A model generated the notes under the pieces. It saw only the letters and a program-made list of their open reading frames with translations. It was not told the DNA's origin and did not search any database. Positions 1 to 5,019 of a stretch of 5,036 bases of DNA are shown here, one piece after another. The stretch is from assembly GCA_937901915.1 (NCBI GenBank), contig CALGUD010000070.1, positions 1 to 5,036 of the forward strand, read 5' to 3'. How positions within the stretch are numbered: the first letter of the stretch is position 1; the number at the start of each line of letters is the position of its first letter. Source of the DNA: an uncultured Flavobacteriaceae bacterium. GTDB taxonomy: Bacteria; Bacteroidota; Bacteroidia; Flavobacteriales; Flavobacteriaceae. Position numbers and translations under genes: made by a program.

Positions 1-50
1 ACGGTTTAATGAGGTTTGAATTTGAAAATGAAACGGCTTTGGTGCAATAA
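1..50 (+). CDS. Possible 3' end of a gene entering from the left
   Basis: The frame whose codons start at base 3 stays open to a TAA at 48-50 and encodes a 15-residue tail, GLMRFEFENETALVQ. I do not recognise the protein. The other two forward frames hit stops within the first 20 bases, so this is the only candidate. The stop lies directly before the insertion-sequence terminal repeat that begins at about base 51. The element may therefore have landed just after this gene, in its terminator, or may have replaced its last codons. Fifteen codons are too few to prove coding, so this is a weak call. Confidence 0.25.
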   Translation, partial: GLMRFEFENETALVQ

Positions 51-51
51 A

Positions 52-84
52 AGAGGCTGTCTAAAAAGGCAGTCTCTTTTTTTT
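52..84 (+). terminator. Terminator-like hairpin at the left IS end
   Basis: Bases 52-61 (AGAGGCTGTC) pair with 68-77 (GGCAGTCTCT) over ten base pairs including two G-U pairs. The loop is the six bases 62-67, and a run of eight T follows at 77-84. The 5' arm is the left terminal repeat. Read on the minus strand the same hairpin is followed by TTTTATT, so it may work in both directions. It could end transcription of the gene on the left and shield the transposase from read-in. Confidence 0.7.
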
Positions 85-116
85 GTATAAAAAGTCAAGG
101 ATTCTTAATTTTAAGG

Positions 117-1655
117 ATGAGCACTAAAGTAGTATTCAAGACTTATCATCAGGATCAATTAAGTCTACTTCCACCCAGTTATGATGATTTGGTTCCCAAA
201 AATCATCCGGTCCGAATAGTAAACACTATAATAGATCACATAGATATTTCGACTTTGGAAAAAAGCTATAAAGGCGGTGGCACTTCAAGCTATCACCCAC
301 GCATGCTTCTTAAAGTGATTATCTATGCCTATTTGCGTAATATGTATTCTTCTCGTAAGATAGAGCAAGCTTTACAAGAGAATGTCCATTTTATGTGGCT
401 CAGTGGCCAGAGCAAGCCTGATCACGGTACGATCAACGATTTTAGGGGCAAGCGTTTGAAAGGGAAGTTCAAGGGCATCTTCAACCAGGTGGTAGTACTC
501 TTGGCAGAACAAGGGATACTCTCCCTTAAAGAACTTTATGTGGACGGCACTAAAATAGAGGCCAATGCCAACCGCTATACTTTTGTATGGGGCAAGTCCA
601 TTAAAAATAGTAAAGAGCGAATAAAGAAACAGCTTAAAGAACTATGGTCTTATGTGGAGAAGATTTATGCTGAAGAACAAATGCTTCCCAACGAACCTGA
701 TTTTGAAGCCATCGATCCTGAGAAGGTAACCCAAACCATAGATGCAATCAATCAAGCTTTGAAGAATAAGGATATTGATGAAAAGGTCAAAAAGAAACTC
801 ACCTATGGCAAGAAGAATTGGCCAAAGAACCTGGAAAAGTACCAAGAGCAAGAAGCCATTTTGGGACAAAGGAACAGTTACAGTAAAACAGATCCCGATG
901 CTACTTTTATGCGCACCAAGGATGACCACATGCAAAACGGACAGTTAAAGCCGTGTTACAACATCCAGGCATCTACCAATAACCAATTTATCGCTAACTA
1001 CACCTTGTCCCAGGATGTAGCTGACACAACAGCCCTGATAGGCCATTTAAATGAGCATACTGAATCCTATGGACAACCACCTGAGACAGTCACTGCAGAT
1101 GCAGGTTATGGAAGTGAAGAGAATTTACAGCTTTTAGAAAACAAAAACATTACTGCTTTTGTCAAGTACAACTACTTCCATAAAGAGCAACATGACAAAA
1201 AGCATAAAGAAAACCCTTTTCATCCGGACAACTTTTACTATAATGAAGAATCTGATACCTACTATTGTCCTATGGGACAGCAAATGAGCTGTATAGAGGA
1301 AACAACAAGGAAAACCAAAACGGGATATGTCCAACAGGTAAAAAGGTATCAGGCACAAAACTGTAGTGGCTGCCCACTTCGCGCAATGTGCCACAAGGCA
1401 CAGGGCAACAGGATCATTGAACGGAACCATAACCTGATAAGGCTCAAACAAAAAGCTAGAAACCTATTGCTCAGTGAAGAAGGCATTGCGCATCGTAAAC
1501 GAAGGTCTTGGGATGTAGAAGCTGTTTTTGGTAATATAAAGCAAAACATGAACTTCAAACGCTTTTTGTTAAGAGGGCTTGATAAAGTAGAAACCGAAAT
1601 AGGGCTTATTGCTATGGCACACAACCTTAATAAGGTAGCTTTAAGACCATACTAA
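117..1655 (+). CDS. IS1182-family transposase (DDE type)
   Basis: The 512-residue protein catalyses cut and strand transfer at the ends of the surrounding insertion sequence. Its layout fits the IS1182 family. An N-terminal DUF772-like DNA-binding region lies at about residues 15-125 and includes SYHPRMLLKVIIYAYLRN. A DDE nuclease core follows, with candidate catalytic residues D143 (YVDGTKIEAN), D328 (VTADAGYGSEEN) and E468 (WDVEAVFGNIKQNM). A lysine-rich, helical insertion at about 160-255 separates the first D from the rest of the core. Before the final E is a cysteine cluster, C384, C392, C416, C419 and C425, of the zinc-binding kind common in this family. The length is usual for the family and I see no frameshift or internal stop. 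The ATG at 117 is the first in frame and lies 49 bp inside the left terminal repeat. No strong promoter is visible between the left hairpin and the start, which fits low expression. Confidence 0.93.
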   Translation: MSTKVVFKTYHQDQLSLLPPSYDDLVPKNHPVRIVNTIIDHIDISTLEKSYKGGGTSSYHPRMLLKVIIYAYLRNMYSSRKIEQALQENVHFMWLSGQSKPDHGTINDFRGKRLKGKFKGIFNQVVVLLAEQGILSLKELYVDGTKIEANANRYTFVWGKSIKNSKERIKKQLKELWSYVEKIYAEEQMLPNEPDFEAIDPEKVTQTIDAINQALKNKDIDEKVKKKLTYGKKNWPKNLEKYQEQEAILGQRNSYSKTDPDATFMRTKDDHMQNGQLKPCYNIQASTNNQFIANYTLSQDVADTTALIGHLNEHTESYGQPPETVTADAGYGSEENLQLLENKNITAFVKYNYFHKEQHDKKHKENPFHPDNFYYNEESDTYYCPMGQQMSCIEETTRKTKTGYVQQVKRYQAQNCSGCPLRAMCHKAQGNRIIERNHNLIRLKQKARNLLLSEEGIAHRKRRSWDVEAVFGNIKQNMNFKRFLLRGLDKVETEIGLIAMAHNLNKVALRPY

Positions 1656-1672
1656 TCTTAAATCAAAACCAA

Positions 1673-1700
1673 TTAACTAATAACTTATTAACTAATAACT
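1673..1700. repeat. 13-bp direct repeat, two copies, inside the IS
   Basis: TTAACTAATAACT occurs at 1673-1685 and again at 1688-1700, a 15-bp period, between the transposase stop and the right terminal repeat. The sequence is very AT-rich. It could be a subterminal transposase-binding site or simple replication slippage; no matching pair is seen near the left end. Confidence 0.6.
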
Positions 1701-1738
1701 CTTCCCAAAGTTAGAATGAAAGTAGTATGACCTAAAAT

Positions 1739-1777
1739 AAAAAGACCGCCTAATACTTTTTAGACGGCCTCTTTTTT
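1739..1777 (+). terminator. Terminator-like hairpin at the right IS end
   Basis: The arm 1741-1753 pairs with 1760-1774 around a six-base loop (1754-1759). The stem has one C-A mismatch (1749/1764) and a two-base bulge (1768-1769), and is followed by a T run at 1772-1777. It would terminate the transposase transcript. On the minus strand it is followed by TTTTTATTTT, so it could also stop transcription coming from the right. Its 3' arm is the right terminal inverted repeat, mirroring the left end. Confidence 0.65.
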
Positions 1778-1793
1778 ATTTCTGAACATGGAA

Positions 1794-1803
1794 AGCTTGC
1801 TTT
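1794..1803 (+). repeat. AGCTTGCTTT motif, first of three
   Basis: AGCTTGCTTT occurs here, again at 1921-1930, and as AGCTTGCTCT at 1931-1940. A copy precedes each of the two structured repeats, so it may mark the true left edge of the repeated unit, making the unit about 120 bp. Here it also sits in a small hairpin, GAAAG-CTTG-CTTTC, at 1791-1804. Confidence 0.55.
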
Positions 1804-1827
1804 CTAATGTGAAGGAAATAAAAAAGT

Positions 1828-1912
1828 TCCCAACGTAGTTGGGAAAGGCTTGCGTAATTGCAGGGCCACCTTTTGGGCCGTTTCCGAGCCGAGGGCGAGG
1901 AAACAATCCCGT
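1828..1912. repeat. Structured repeat, copy A
   Basis: This is the first of two near-identical copies. Three hairpins can be drawn. The first is CCCAAC-GTA-GTTGGG at 1829-1843, extendable to eight pairs. The second is a short GGCC/GGCC stem within about 1863-1879. The third pairs GTTTCC (1880-1885) with GGAAAC (1899-1904) and encloses a GCC/GGC stem with a GAG loop. The two stems of the third hairpin are separated by GA facing GA, the tandem G-A arrangement seen in some structured RNAs. The copy ends with AATCCCGT. It holds no convincing gene. Which strand is functional is unknown, and a REP-like mobile repeat or a small RNA are both possible. Confidence 0.75.
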
Positions 1913-1954
1913 CCAAAGGGAGCTTGCTTTAGCTTGCTCTAAAAGAAAAAGATA

Positions 1955-2043
1955 TCCCAACGTAGTTGGGAAAGGCTTACGTTAGGAATTGCAGGGCCAC
2001 CTTTTGGGCCGTTTCAGAGCCGAAGGCAAGGAAACAATCCCGT
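1955..2043. repeat. Structured repeat, copy B
   Basis: This second copy starts 127 bp after copy A. It differs by four substitutions and a 4-bp insertion (TAGG, near 1983-1986). The first palindrome, the GGCC stem and the AATCCCGT tail are unchanged. The substitutions in the third hairpin fall in its loop (GAG to GAA), in the internal G-A mismatch pair, and at one closing pair (C-G to A-G), so the two short stems largely survive. That pattern leans towards conserved structure, but two copies cannot show true covariation. A short dyad, GAGAG-G-CTCTC, follows at 2067-2077. Confidence 0.75.
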
Positions 2044-2129
2044 ACAGACCATAGAAAATAAAGGCGGAGAGGCTCTCGAAGTCAACTAAGGAATTAAGCT
2101 AATAGTTAGACTATTTTATAATGATTCTT

Positions 2130-2137
2130 TATCTTTG
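2130..2137 (+). promoter_or_regulatory. -7 promoter box of the Fic gene
   Basis: TATCTTTG is a full match to the Bacteroidota consensus TAnnTTTG. It lies 21 bp before the ATG at 2159, so transcription would begin only about 10-20 bases before the start codon. A clear TTG at the -33 position is not visible; the nearest candidate is a TTAG at 2106-2109. The last two bases of the box are the first two of the palindrome at 2136-2159. Confidence 0.6.
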
Positions 2138-2159
2138 ATAGTATCAAATGATACTATCA
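2136..2159. promoter_or_regulatory. Palindromic operator candidate at the Fic start
   Basis: The arms TGATAGTATCA (2136-2146) and TGATACTATCA (2149-2159) are perfect reverse complements with AA between them, a 24-bp dyad. The dyad overlaps the end of the -7 box and its last base is the A of the ATG. A dimeric repressor bound here would block RNA polymerase. If transcription began further upstream, the RNA would instead fold over the start codon. The winged-helix domain at the end of the adjacent Fic protein is an obvious candidate binder, which is inference. Confidence 0.7.
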
Positions 2160-3118
2160 TGTCAAAACCACCTTATCACATAACCACAATAATCTTGCAA
2201 TTGATAGTTGCTATTTCTGAAAAAATTGGCGAGGTCAATGCAGCTCACTTATACAAACCCCCTACCGCTTTGCGGAAAAAGAACCGTATTCAAACCATTC
2301 AGTCCTCATTAGAAATAGAAGGCAATACCCTAACCGAAGAGCAGATTACGGCATTGTTTGGGAATAAACGGGTAATTGCTCCAAAAAAAGACTTGTTAGA
2401 AGTGCAAAATGCTATAGCTGTTTACGATAAACTGAATGATTTTAATCCAAATAACTTAAAAGATTTAGAGGTGGCTCATAGTATTTTGATGAAAGGCTTA
2501 GTAAACGATGCAGGAAAGTTACGGACTAAAAACGTGGGTATTGTTCAAGGCTCTGAATTGAAGCATATGGCTCCAGGGGGTGATATGGTACGAGGATTAA
2601 TGAACGACCTTTTAGATTACCTAAAGAAAGATGAAGATTTACTACTTATAAAAAGCTGTGTTTTTCATTATGAATTTGAGTACATACACCCGTTTATAGA
2701 CGGTAATGGGCGAATGGGCCGGCTGTGGCAGACATTAATCTTAATGCAACAGTACTCCGTATTTGAATTTTTGCCTGTTGAATTACTTATCAAAAAAAAT
2801 CAGGAGGAGTATTATCGAGTACTCGGTCTTTCAGATAAAATAGGAAATTCTACACCCTTTATAGAGTTCATGTTAAACATTATATTACAAGCGTTAGAAA
2901 ATCTACTTAAAACACAGAATAGAACCCTTACAGTAAGAGAAAGGGTTGAATTTTTCAAAACAAAAGTTGAAAAGAAACTATTTAGCCGAAAAGATTATTT
3001 ATACCATTTTAAAGAAATTAGCCAAGCAACAGCAAGTAGGGATTTAAAATGGGCAGTTGATGAAAAAATTTTAAAAAAGAGTGGAGATAAAAGTTTAACA
3101 AAGTATTGTTATTTGTAA
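2159..3118 (+). CDS. Fic family protein, class II, with C-terminal winged helix
   Basis: This 319-residue Fic enzyme probably transfers AMP (or another nucleotide or phosphate group) onto hydroxyl side chains of target proteins in the cytoplasm. The core motif is intact: HPFIDGNGRMGR at 177-188, with catalytic H177, the acidic D181 and R185/R188. The N-terminal inhibitory motif is also present, SLEIEGN at 50-56, matching (S/T)xxxE(G/N). E54 would plug the ATP site, so the protein is class II and self-inhibited, and needs no separate antitoxin; none is seen next to it. Residues about 265-319, including SQATASRDLKWAVDEKIL, look like a winged-helix DNA-binding domain. This architecture resembles that of Shewanella SoFic-type proteins. 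I chose the ATG at 2159 because a longer frame begins at a TTG (2135) inside the -7 box and palindrome, and family members start close to this PP motif. It is convergent with DUF58 and its targets are unknown. Confidence 0.92.
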   Translation: MSKPPYHITTIILQLIVAISEKIGEVNAAHLYKPPTALRKKNRIQTIQSSLEIEGNTLTEEQITALFGNKRVIAPKKDLLEVQNAIAVYDKLNDFNPNNLKDLEVAHSILMKGLVNDAGKLRTKNVGIVQGSELKHMAPGGDMVRGLMNDLLDYLKKDEDLLLIKSCVFHYEFEYIHPFIDGNGRMGRLWQTLILMQQYSVFEFLPVELLIKKNQEEYYRVLGLSDKIGNSTPFIEFMLNIILQALENLLKTQNRTLTVRERVEFFKTKVEKKLFSRKDYLYHFKEISQATASRDLKWAVDEKILKKSGDKSLTKYCYL

Positions 3119-3245
3119 ATTGATTCTATCTATACTGCTGTTTTCAAATTAACTATGTATGCATTTATCTTAAAAATCTAAAAAGCAAGGAAAAGGAATC
3201 TTTCATTGTGAGGATGAAAAGTGCGGTATAGATGAATGAATATTT
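3119..3245. other. Gap between convergent genes, no strong terminator
   Basis: This holds the 3' ends of the Fic and DUF58 transcripts. I see no hairpin followed by a T run. There is a weak six-pair stem, TTTCAT (3201-3206) with ATGAAA (3214-3219). An inverted 11-mer with one mismatch, ATCTATACTGC at 3128-3138 against GCGGTATAGAT at 3223-3233, encloses most of the gap with 84 bp between the arms. Transcripts from both sides may overlap here. Confidence 0.4.
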
Positions 3246-4175
3246 TCAAACAAACTTCTGCCTCTCAATTAAATAGGTAAGTAGTATTTTATTGATATCC
3301 CTTGAAGTATCGGCTTCTACATATTTTATTTTGTACTGTCCGCACTTAAGTTTAAGTGTATCAAAATATGTCCTCACGGCTTTTTCGTAGTTTTCTTTGA
3401 TGTTTTCAGCATACAAGTTAATATGCTCTCCGGTTTCCACATCAATAAAGCGCTTGGGTTGATTGTTAAAATTAAAGTTCAATTCCTTTTCTTTATCTAA
3501 TACATGGAAAAGGATAACTTCATGTTTGTTATGCTTTAAGTGGCGCAGGGCATTAAAGAGTTCTTCTTCTCCGGTTTCGGTCTGAAACATATCCGTAAAA
3601 AGAAAAATCATGCTTCTGCGGTGTATTTTCTCTGCTATTTGATGAAGAAAGGTATATGTTTTTGTTTGCTTGTCTTTTGGTGGGGACACCAAAGCCTCTT
3701 CCAAAGTATTTAAAAGCATCTGGAAATGACGTTCACTGCCTTTTTCCGGCGCGTAAAAGTCGTATTGATCCGAATATATGCTTAAGCCAACTGCGTCGCG
3801 CTGGCGCTTTAACAGATTCATCATGGCAGCGGCTGCCATAACCGAAAAGCCTATTTTATTTAAGTTTAGCAGTGTTTGTTCTTTTCGCTGCGGATAATGC
3901 ATGGAAGAAGAATTATCTACAATGAGATGGCACCGTAAATTGGTTTCTTCTTCATACCGTTTAGTGTAAAGCTTGTCTGTTTTTGCAAATAATTTCCAGT
4001 CTATATGACGGGTACTCTCTCCCTGGTTATATATCTTATGTTCGGAGAATTCCGATGAAAATCCGTGAAACGGACTCTTGTGCATACCGCTTATAAAACC
4101 TTCTACTACCTGGTTGGCCAGAAGTTCGAGGTTTTTAAAGAGTTGGATGTTATTAAGTTCTTGTTGAATTTTCAT
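3246..4175 (-). CDS. DUF58 domain protein with a vWA-like fold
   Basis: This is a 309-residue cytoplasmic protein with no signal peptide or membrane segment. The DUF58 signature is seen as NQGESTRHIDWKLFAKTDKLY at about 50-70. A von Willebrand A-like metal site follows: DNSSS at 87-91 (DxSxS) and T194-D195 in FLFTDMF. Such proteins often work with MoxR-type AAA ATPases as adaptors or chaperones, and the exact job is usually unknown. No MoxR gene is in this window, so its partner must lie elsewhere or not exist. The frame can be extended to a TTG at 4196, but the first ATG at 4175 starts MKIQQELNNIQLF and is preferred. The gene lies 205 bp downstream of thioredoxin on the same strand, but a terminator and several hairpins intervene, so it probably has its own promoter. 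No perfect TAnnTTTG was found upstream. The stop is TGA. Confidence 0.88.
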   Translation of the reverse strand: MKIQQELNNIQLFKNLELLANQVVEGFISGMHKSPFHGFSSEFSEHKIYNQGESTRHIDWKLFAKTDKLYTKRYEEETNLRCHLIVDNSSSMHYPQRKEQTLLNLNKIGFSVMAAAAMMNLLKRQRDAVGLSIYSDQYDFYAPEKGSERHFQMLLNTLEEALVSPPKDKQTKTYTFLHQIAEKIHRRSMIFLFTDMFQTETGEEELFNALRHLKHNKHEVILFHVLDKEKELNFNFNNQPKRFIDVETGEHINLYAENIKENYEKAVRTYFDTLKLKCGQYKIKYVEADTSRDINKILLTYLIERQKFV

Positions 4176-4213
4176 GAGTACTGGTTTTTTGTGCAAGGGA
4201 TTGAAGCGACATC

Positions 4214-4260
4214 CTTTTATAAAATTGATATGAGCGCAGTCAATAACAATTTTATAAAAG
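4214..4260. promoter_or_regulatory. 14-bp perfect inverted repeat upstream of DUF58
   Basis: CTTTTATAAAATTG at 4214-4227 is the exact reverse complement of CAATTTTATAAAAG at 4247-4260, with 19 bp between. Each arm contains the self-complementary TTTTATAAAA, so the site has both direct and inverted symmetry. It lies 38-85 bp before the DUF58 ATG, where a promoter or operator should be. It could be a pair of operator sites for a dimeric regulator, or an mRNA leader hairpin. Function is inferred from position only. Confidence 0.5.
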
Positions 4261-4268
4261 ATACAGCG

Positions 4269-4286
4269 TCCCGATGGTTATCGGGA
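4269..4286. repeat. GC-rich palindrome, REP-like
   Basis: TCCCGAT (4269-4275) pairs perfectly with ATCGGGA (4280-4286) around the four-base loop GGTT. The composition contrasts with the AT-rich surroundings. Palindromes of the form TCCCGAT-n4-ATCGGGA are, as I recall, repeated between genes in flavobacterial genomes; I could not check that here. No T run follows on either strand. Confidence 0.55.
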
Positions 4287-4290
4287 AGCC

Positions 4291-4313
4291 CGACCCCGCT
4301 TATTGCGGGGTTG
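4291..4313. repeat. Second GC-rich hairpin beside the first
   Basis: CGACCCCGC (4291-4299) pairs with GCGGGGTTG (4305-4313) around TTATT, nine pairs including one G-U. It is only 4 bp from the previous hairpin, so the two probably form one repeat unit of about 45 bp. It lies downstream of the thioredoxin terminator on the minus strand and could protect RNA ends, but lacks a T run. Confidence 0.5.
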
Positions 4314-4323
4314 CACCCACCTA

Positions 4324-4357
4324 AAATAAAAAAGGTTTAGCCAACAGCCAAACCTTT
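4324..4357 (-). terminator. Rho-independent terminator of thioredoxin
   Basis: On the minus strand AAAGGTTT (from 4357-4350) pairs with AAACCTTT (4338-4331) around an 11-base loop, followed by a T-rich run that corresponds to the A run at 4324-4333. It begins 24 bases after the thioredoxin stop. The stem is short and the loop long, but position and T run make the call likely. Confidence 0.7.
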
Positions 4358-4380
4358 ATATTTTTATTGTGAGCGAACTT

Positions 4381-4701
4381 TTAAGCAAGTAGCGAATCTA
4401 AAGCCTCAGCATATGTTGTTTTTGGCGCAACACCTACCTGGCGTCCAACAATTTCACCGTTTTGAAATATGAGTACTGTGGGTATATTCCGAACACCATA
4501 TTTAGCTGCAAATTCCTGGTTAGCATCTACATCGAGCTTACCAACAACGGCTTTATCTTTATATTCTTCACTTATTTGTTCTATAATGGGAGCAACCATT
4601 CTACATGGACCACACCATGCTGCCCAAAAGTCTACCATTACTGGTTTGTCGCTTTTTAAAACTACTTCTTCAAAAGTAGCATCAGTTATTTCTAAAGCCA
4701 T
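4381..4701 (-). CDS. trxA: Thioredoxin
   Basis: This 106-residue cytoplasmic thioredoxin is the standard length for the family. It reduces disulfides in target proteins through its C30/C33 pair and is itself reduced by thioredoxin reductase, which is not in this window. Visible features are the active site WCGPC at 29-33, the buried D24 in VDFWA, the cis-proline P74 in NIPTVLIF, and the glycine-containing stretch NGEIVGRQVG at 81-90. There is no signal peptide, which separates it from the exported TlpA/ResA-like proteins common in Bacteroidota. The ATG at 4701 gives the expected N terminus (MALEITDATF), and a good -7 box lies 40 bp upstream. It appears to be a single-gene transcript ending at the hairpin at 4331-4357. 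The symbol is by family; other thioredoxins may exist in the genome. Confidence 0.97.
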   Translation of the reverse strand: MALEITDATFEEVVLKSDKPVMVDFWAAWCGPCRMVAPIIEQISEEYKDKAVVGKLDVDANQEFAAKYGVRNIPTVLIFQNGEIVGRQVGVAPKTTYAEALDSLLA

Positions 4702-4740
4702 ACGATTTGATTTTAATTTCTAACTTATTTACTTACTATG

Positions 4741-4748
4741 CAAATTTA
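4741..4748 (-). promoter_or_regulatory. -7 promoter box of thioredoxin
   Basis: On the minus strand this reads TAAATTTG, a full match to TAnnTTTG, 39 bases before the ATG. Transcription would start near 4735 and give a leader of about 30 bases. A possible -33 TTG lies at 4774-4772 on the minus strand, with a 23-bp spacing that is slightly long. The leader is AT-rich with no Shine-Dalgarno sequence, as usual for this phylum. Confidence 0.65.
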
Positions 4749-4900
4749 GTCAATTATTATGCTAATCCTTACAATTGATAAATAGGATTTGATTATGAGG
4801 GTATTTTATTTTTTGATTTAAGAATTGTTTAATTGTGGAACCGTTGAATCGTGTAATCGTATTATGTTAGTTGTTAACTGTGTATGTTAATTAAACAAAT

Positions 4901-4928
4901 TCGTAAATCGTAAATCGTACTTCGTAAT
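4901..4928. repeat. 7-bp tandem repeat, four units
   Basis: The units are TCGTAAA, TCGTAAA, TCGTACT and TCGTAAT, in exact 7-bp register. Related TCGT words occur upstream at about 4849-4861 (ATCGTGTAATCGTATT), which suggests a decayed longer array. It lies between genes, about 200 bp upstream of thioredoxin, and is probably a slippage-prone minisatellite. The rest of 4749-4990 is AT-rich with no gene. Confidence 0.65.
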
Positions 4929-4990
4929 AGGAGTTATCAATTTCTGAACCAGTAGTTTATAACAAAAAGGCCACTTTACAGCTATTCATG

Positions 4991-5019
4991 GTCGGAAGAT
5001 TATTCTTCCGACTTTTTTT
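4991..5019 (+). terminator. Strong plus-strand terminator without a visible gene
   Basis: GTCGGAAG (4991-4998) pairs perfectly with CTTCCGAC (5005-5012) around a six-base loop (ATTATT), and seven T follow at 5013-5019. The polarity is plus, yet thioredoxin to the left is on the minus strand and no plus-strand gene ends here. It may end a small RNA, act as an attenuator ahead of a gene beyond 5036, or serve a minus-strand gene on the right in reverse, although a T run is missing in that direction. Confidence 0.65.

Larger units (their letters stand above)
51..1773 (+). mobile_element. IS1182-family insertion sequence, apparently complete
   Basis: One transposase gene is bounded by terminal inverted repeats. 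The left end at 51-68 reads AAGAGGCTGTCTAAAAAG. The reverse complement of 1756-1773 reads AAGAGGCCGTCTAAAAAG, a match at 17 of 18 positions, and two further A/T pairs extend the match outwards. The subterminal sequences are related too, so the similarity runs about 35 bp inwards with an insertion. The element is about 1.72 kb with an uninterrupted transposase, so it could be active. I see no clear direct target duplication. The flanks (AATAA on the left, TTTTATT on the right) continue the inverted symmetry. This fits insertion at a palindrome or terminator, which is reported for IS1182-type elements, but the exact boundary is uncertain by a few bases. Confidence 0.85.

Noticed and set aside
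642..1624. Three minus-strand reading frames of 91-105 residues within the transposase gene
   Set aside because: They overlap an intact, motif-bearing transposase on the other strand and show no domain; they are shadows of it.
1760..1960. 66-residue minus-strand reading frame across structured repeat copy A
   Set aside because: It runs through the right IS end, the palindrome and the hairpins of the repeat, has no recognisable domain, and its composition follows from the repeat. It is a likely source of spurious hypothetical proteins wherever this repeat occurs.
1820..2043. CRISPR array suggested by two repeats with a spacer
   Set aside because: There are only two units of about 85-89 bp with internal hairpins and a spacer near 42 bp; CRISPR repeats are about 24-47 bp, and no cas gene is present.
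2135..2158. Upstream TTG start extending the Fic protein by eight residues
   Set aside because: The TTG lies inside the -7 promoter box and the palindrome, so it would be untranscribed or barely transcribed; the ATG at 2159 matches the family N terminus.
2101..2158. Small antitoxin gene in front of Fic
   Set aside because: There is no room for one between the repeats and the Fic start, and the inhibitory SLEIEGN motif is inside the Fic protein itself.
4176..4196. Upstream TTG start extending DUF58 by seven residues
   Set aside because: The first ATG in frame (4175) gives a natural N terminus and there is no sign of a ribosome site favouring TTG.
4065..4340. Plus-strand reading frame of 91 residues over the DUF58 start and hairpins
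   Set aside because: It crosses the DUF58 N terminus, the inverted repeat and two palindromes, and has no recognisable motif.
4462..4723. Two plus-strand reading frames antisense to thioredoxin
   Set aside because: Thioredoxin on the minus strand is unambiguous; these are antisense shadows.
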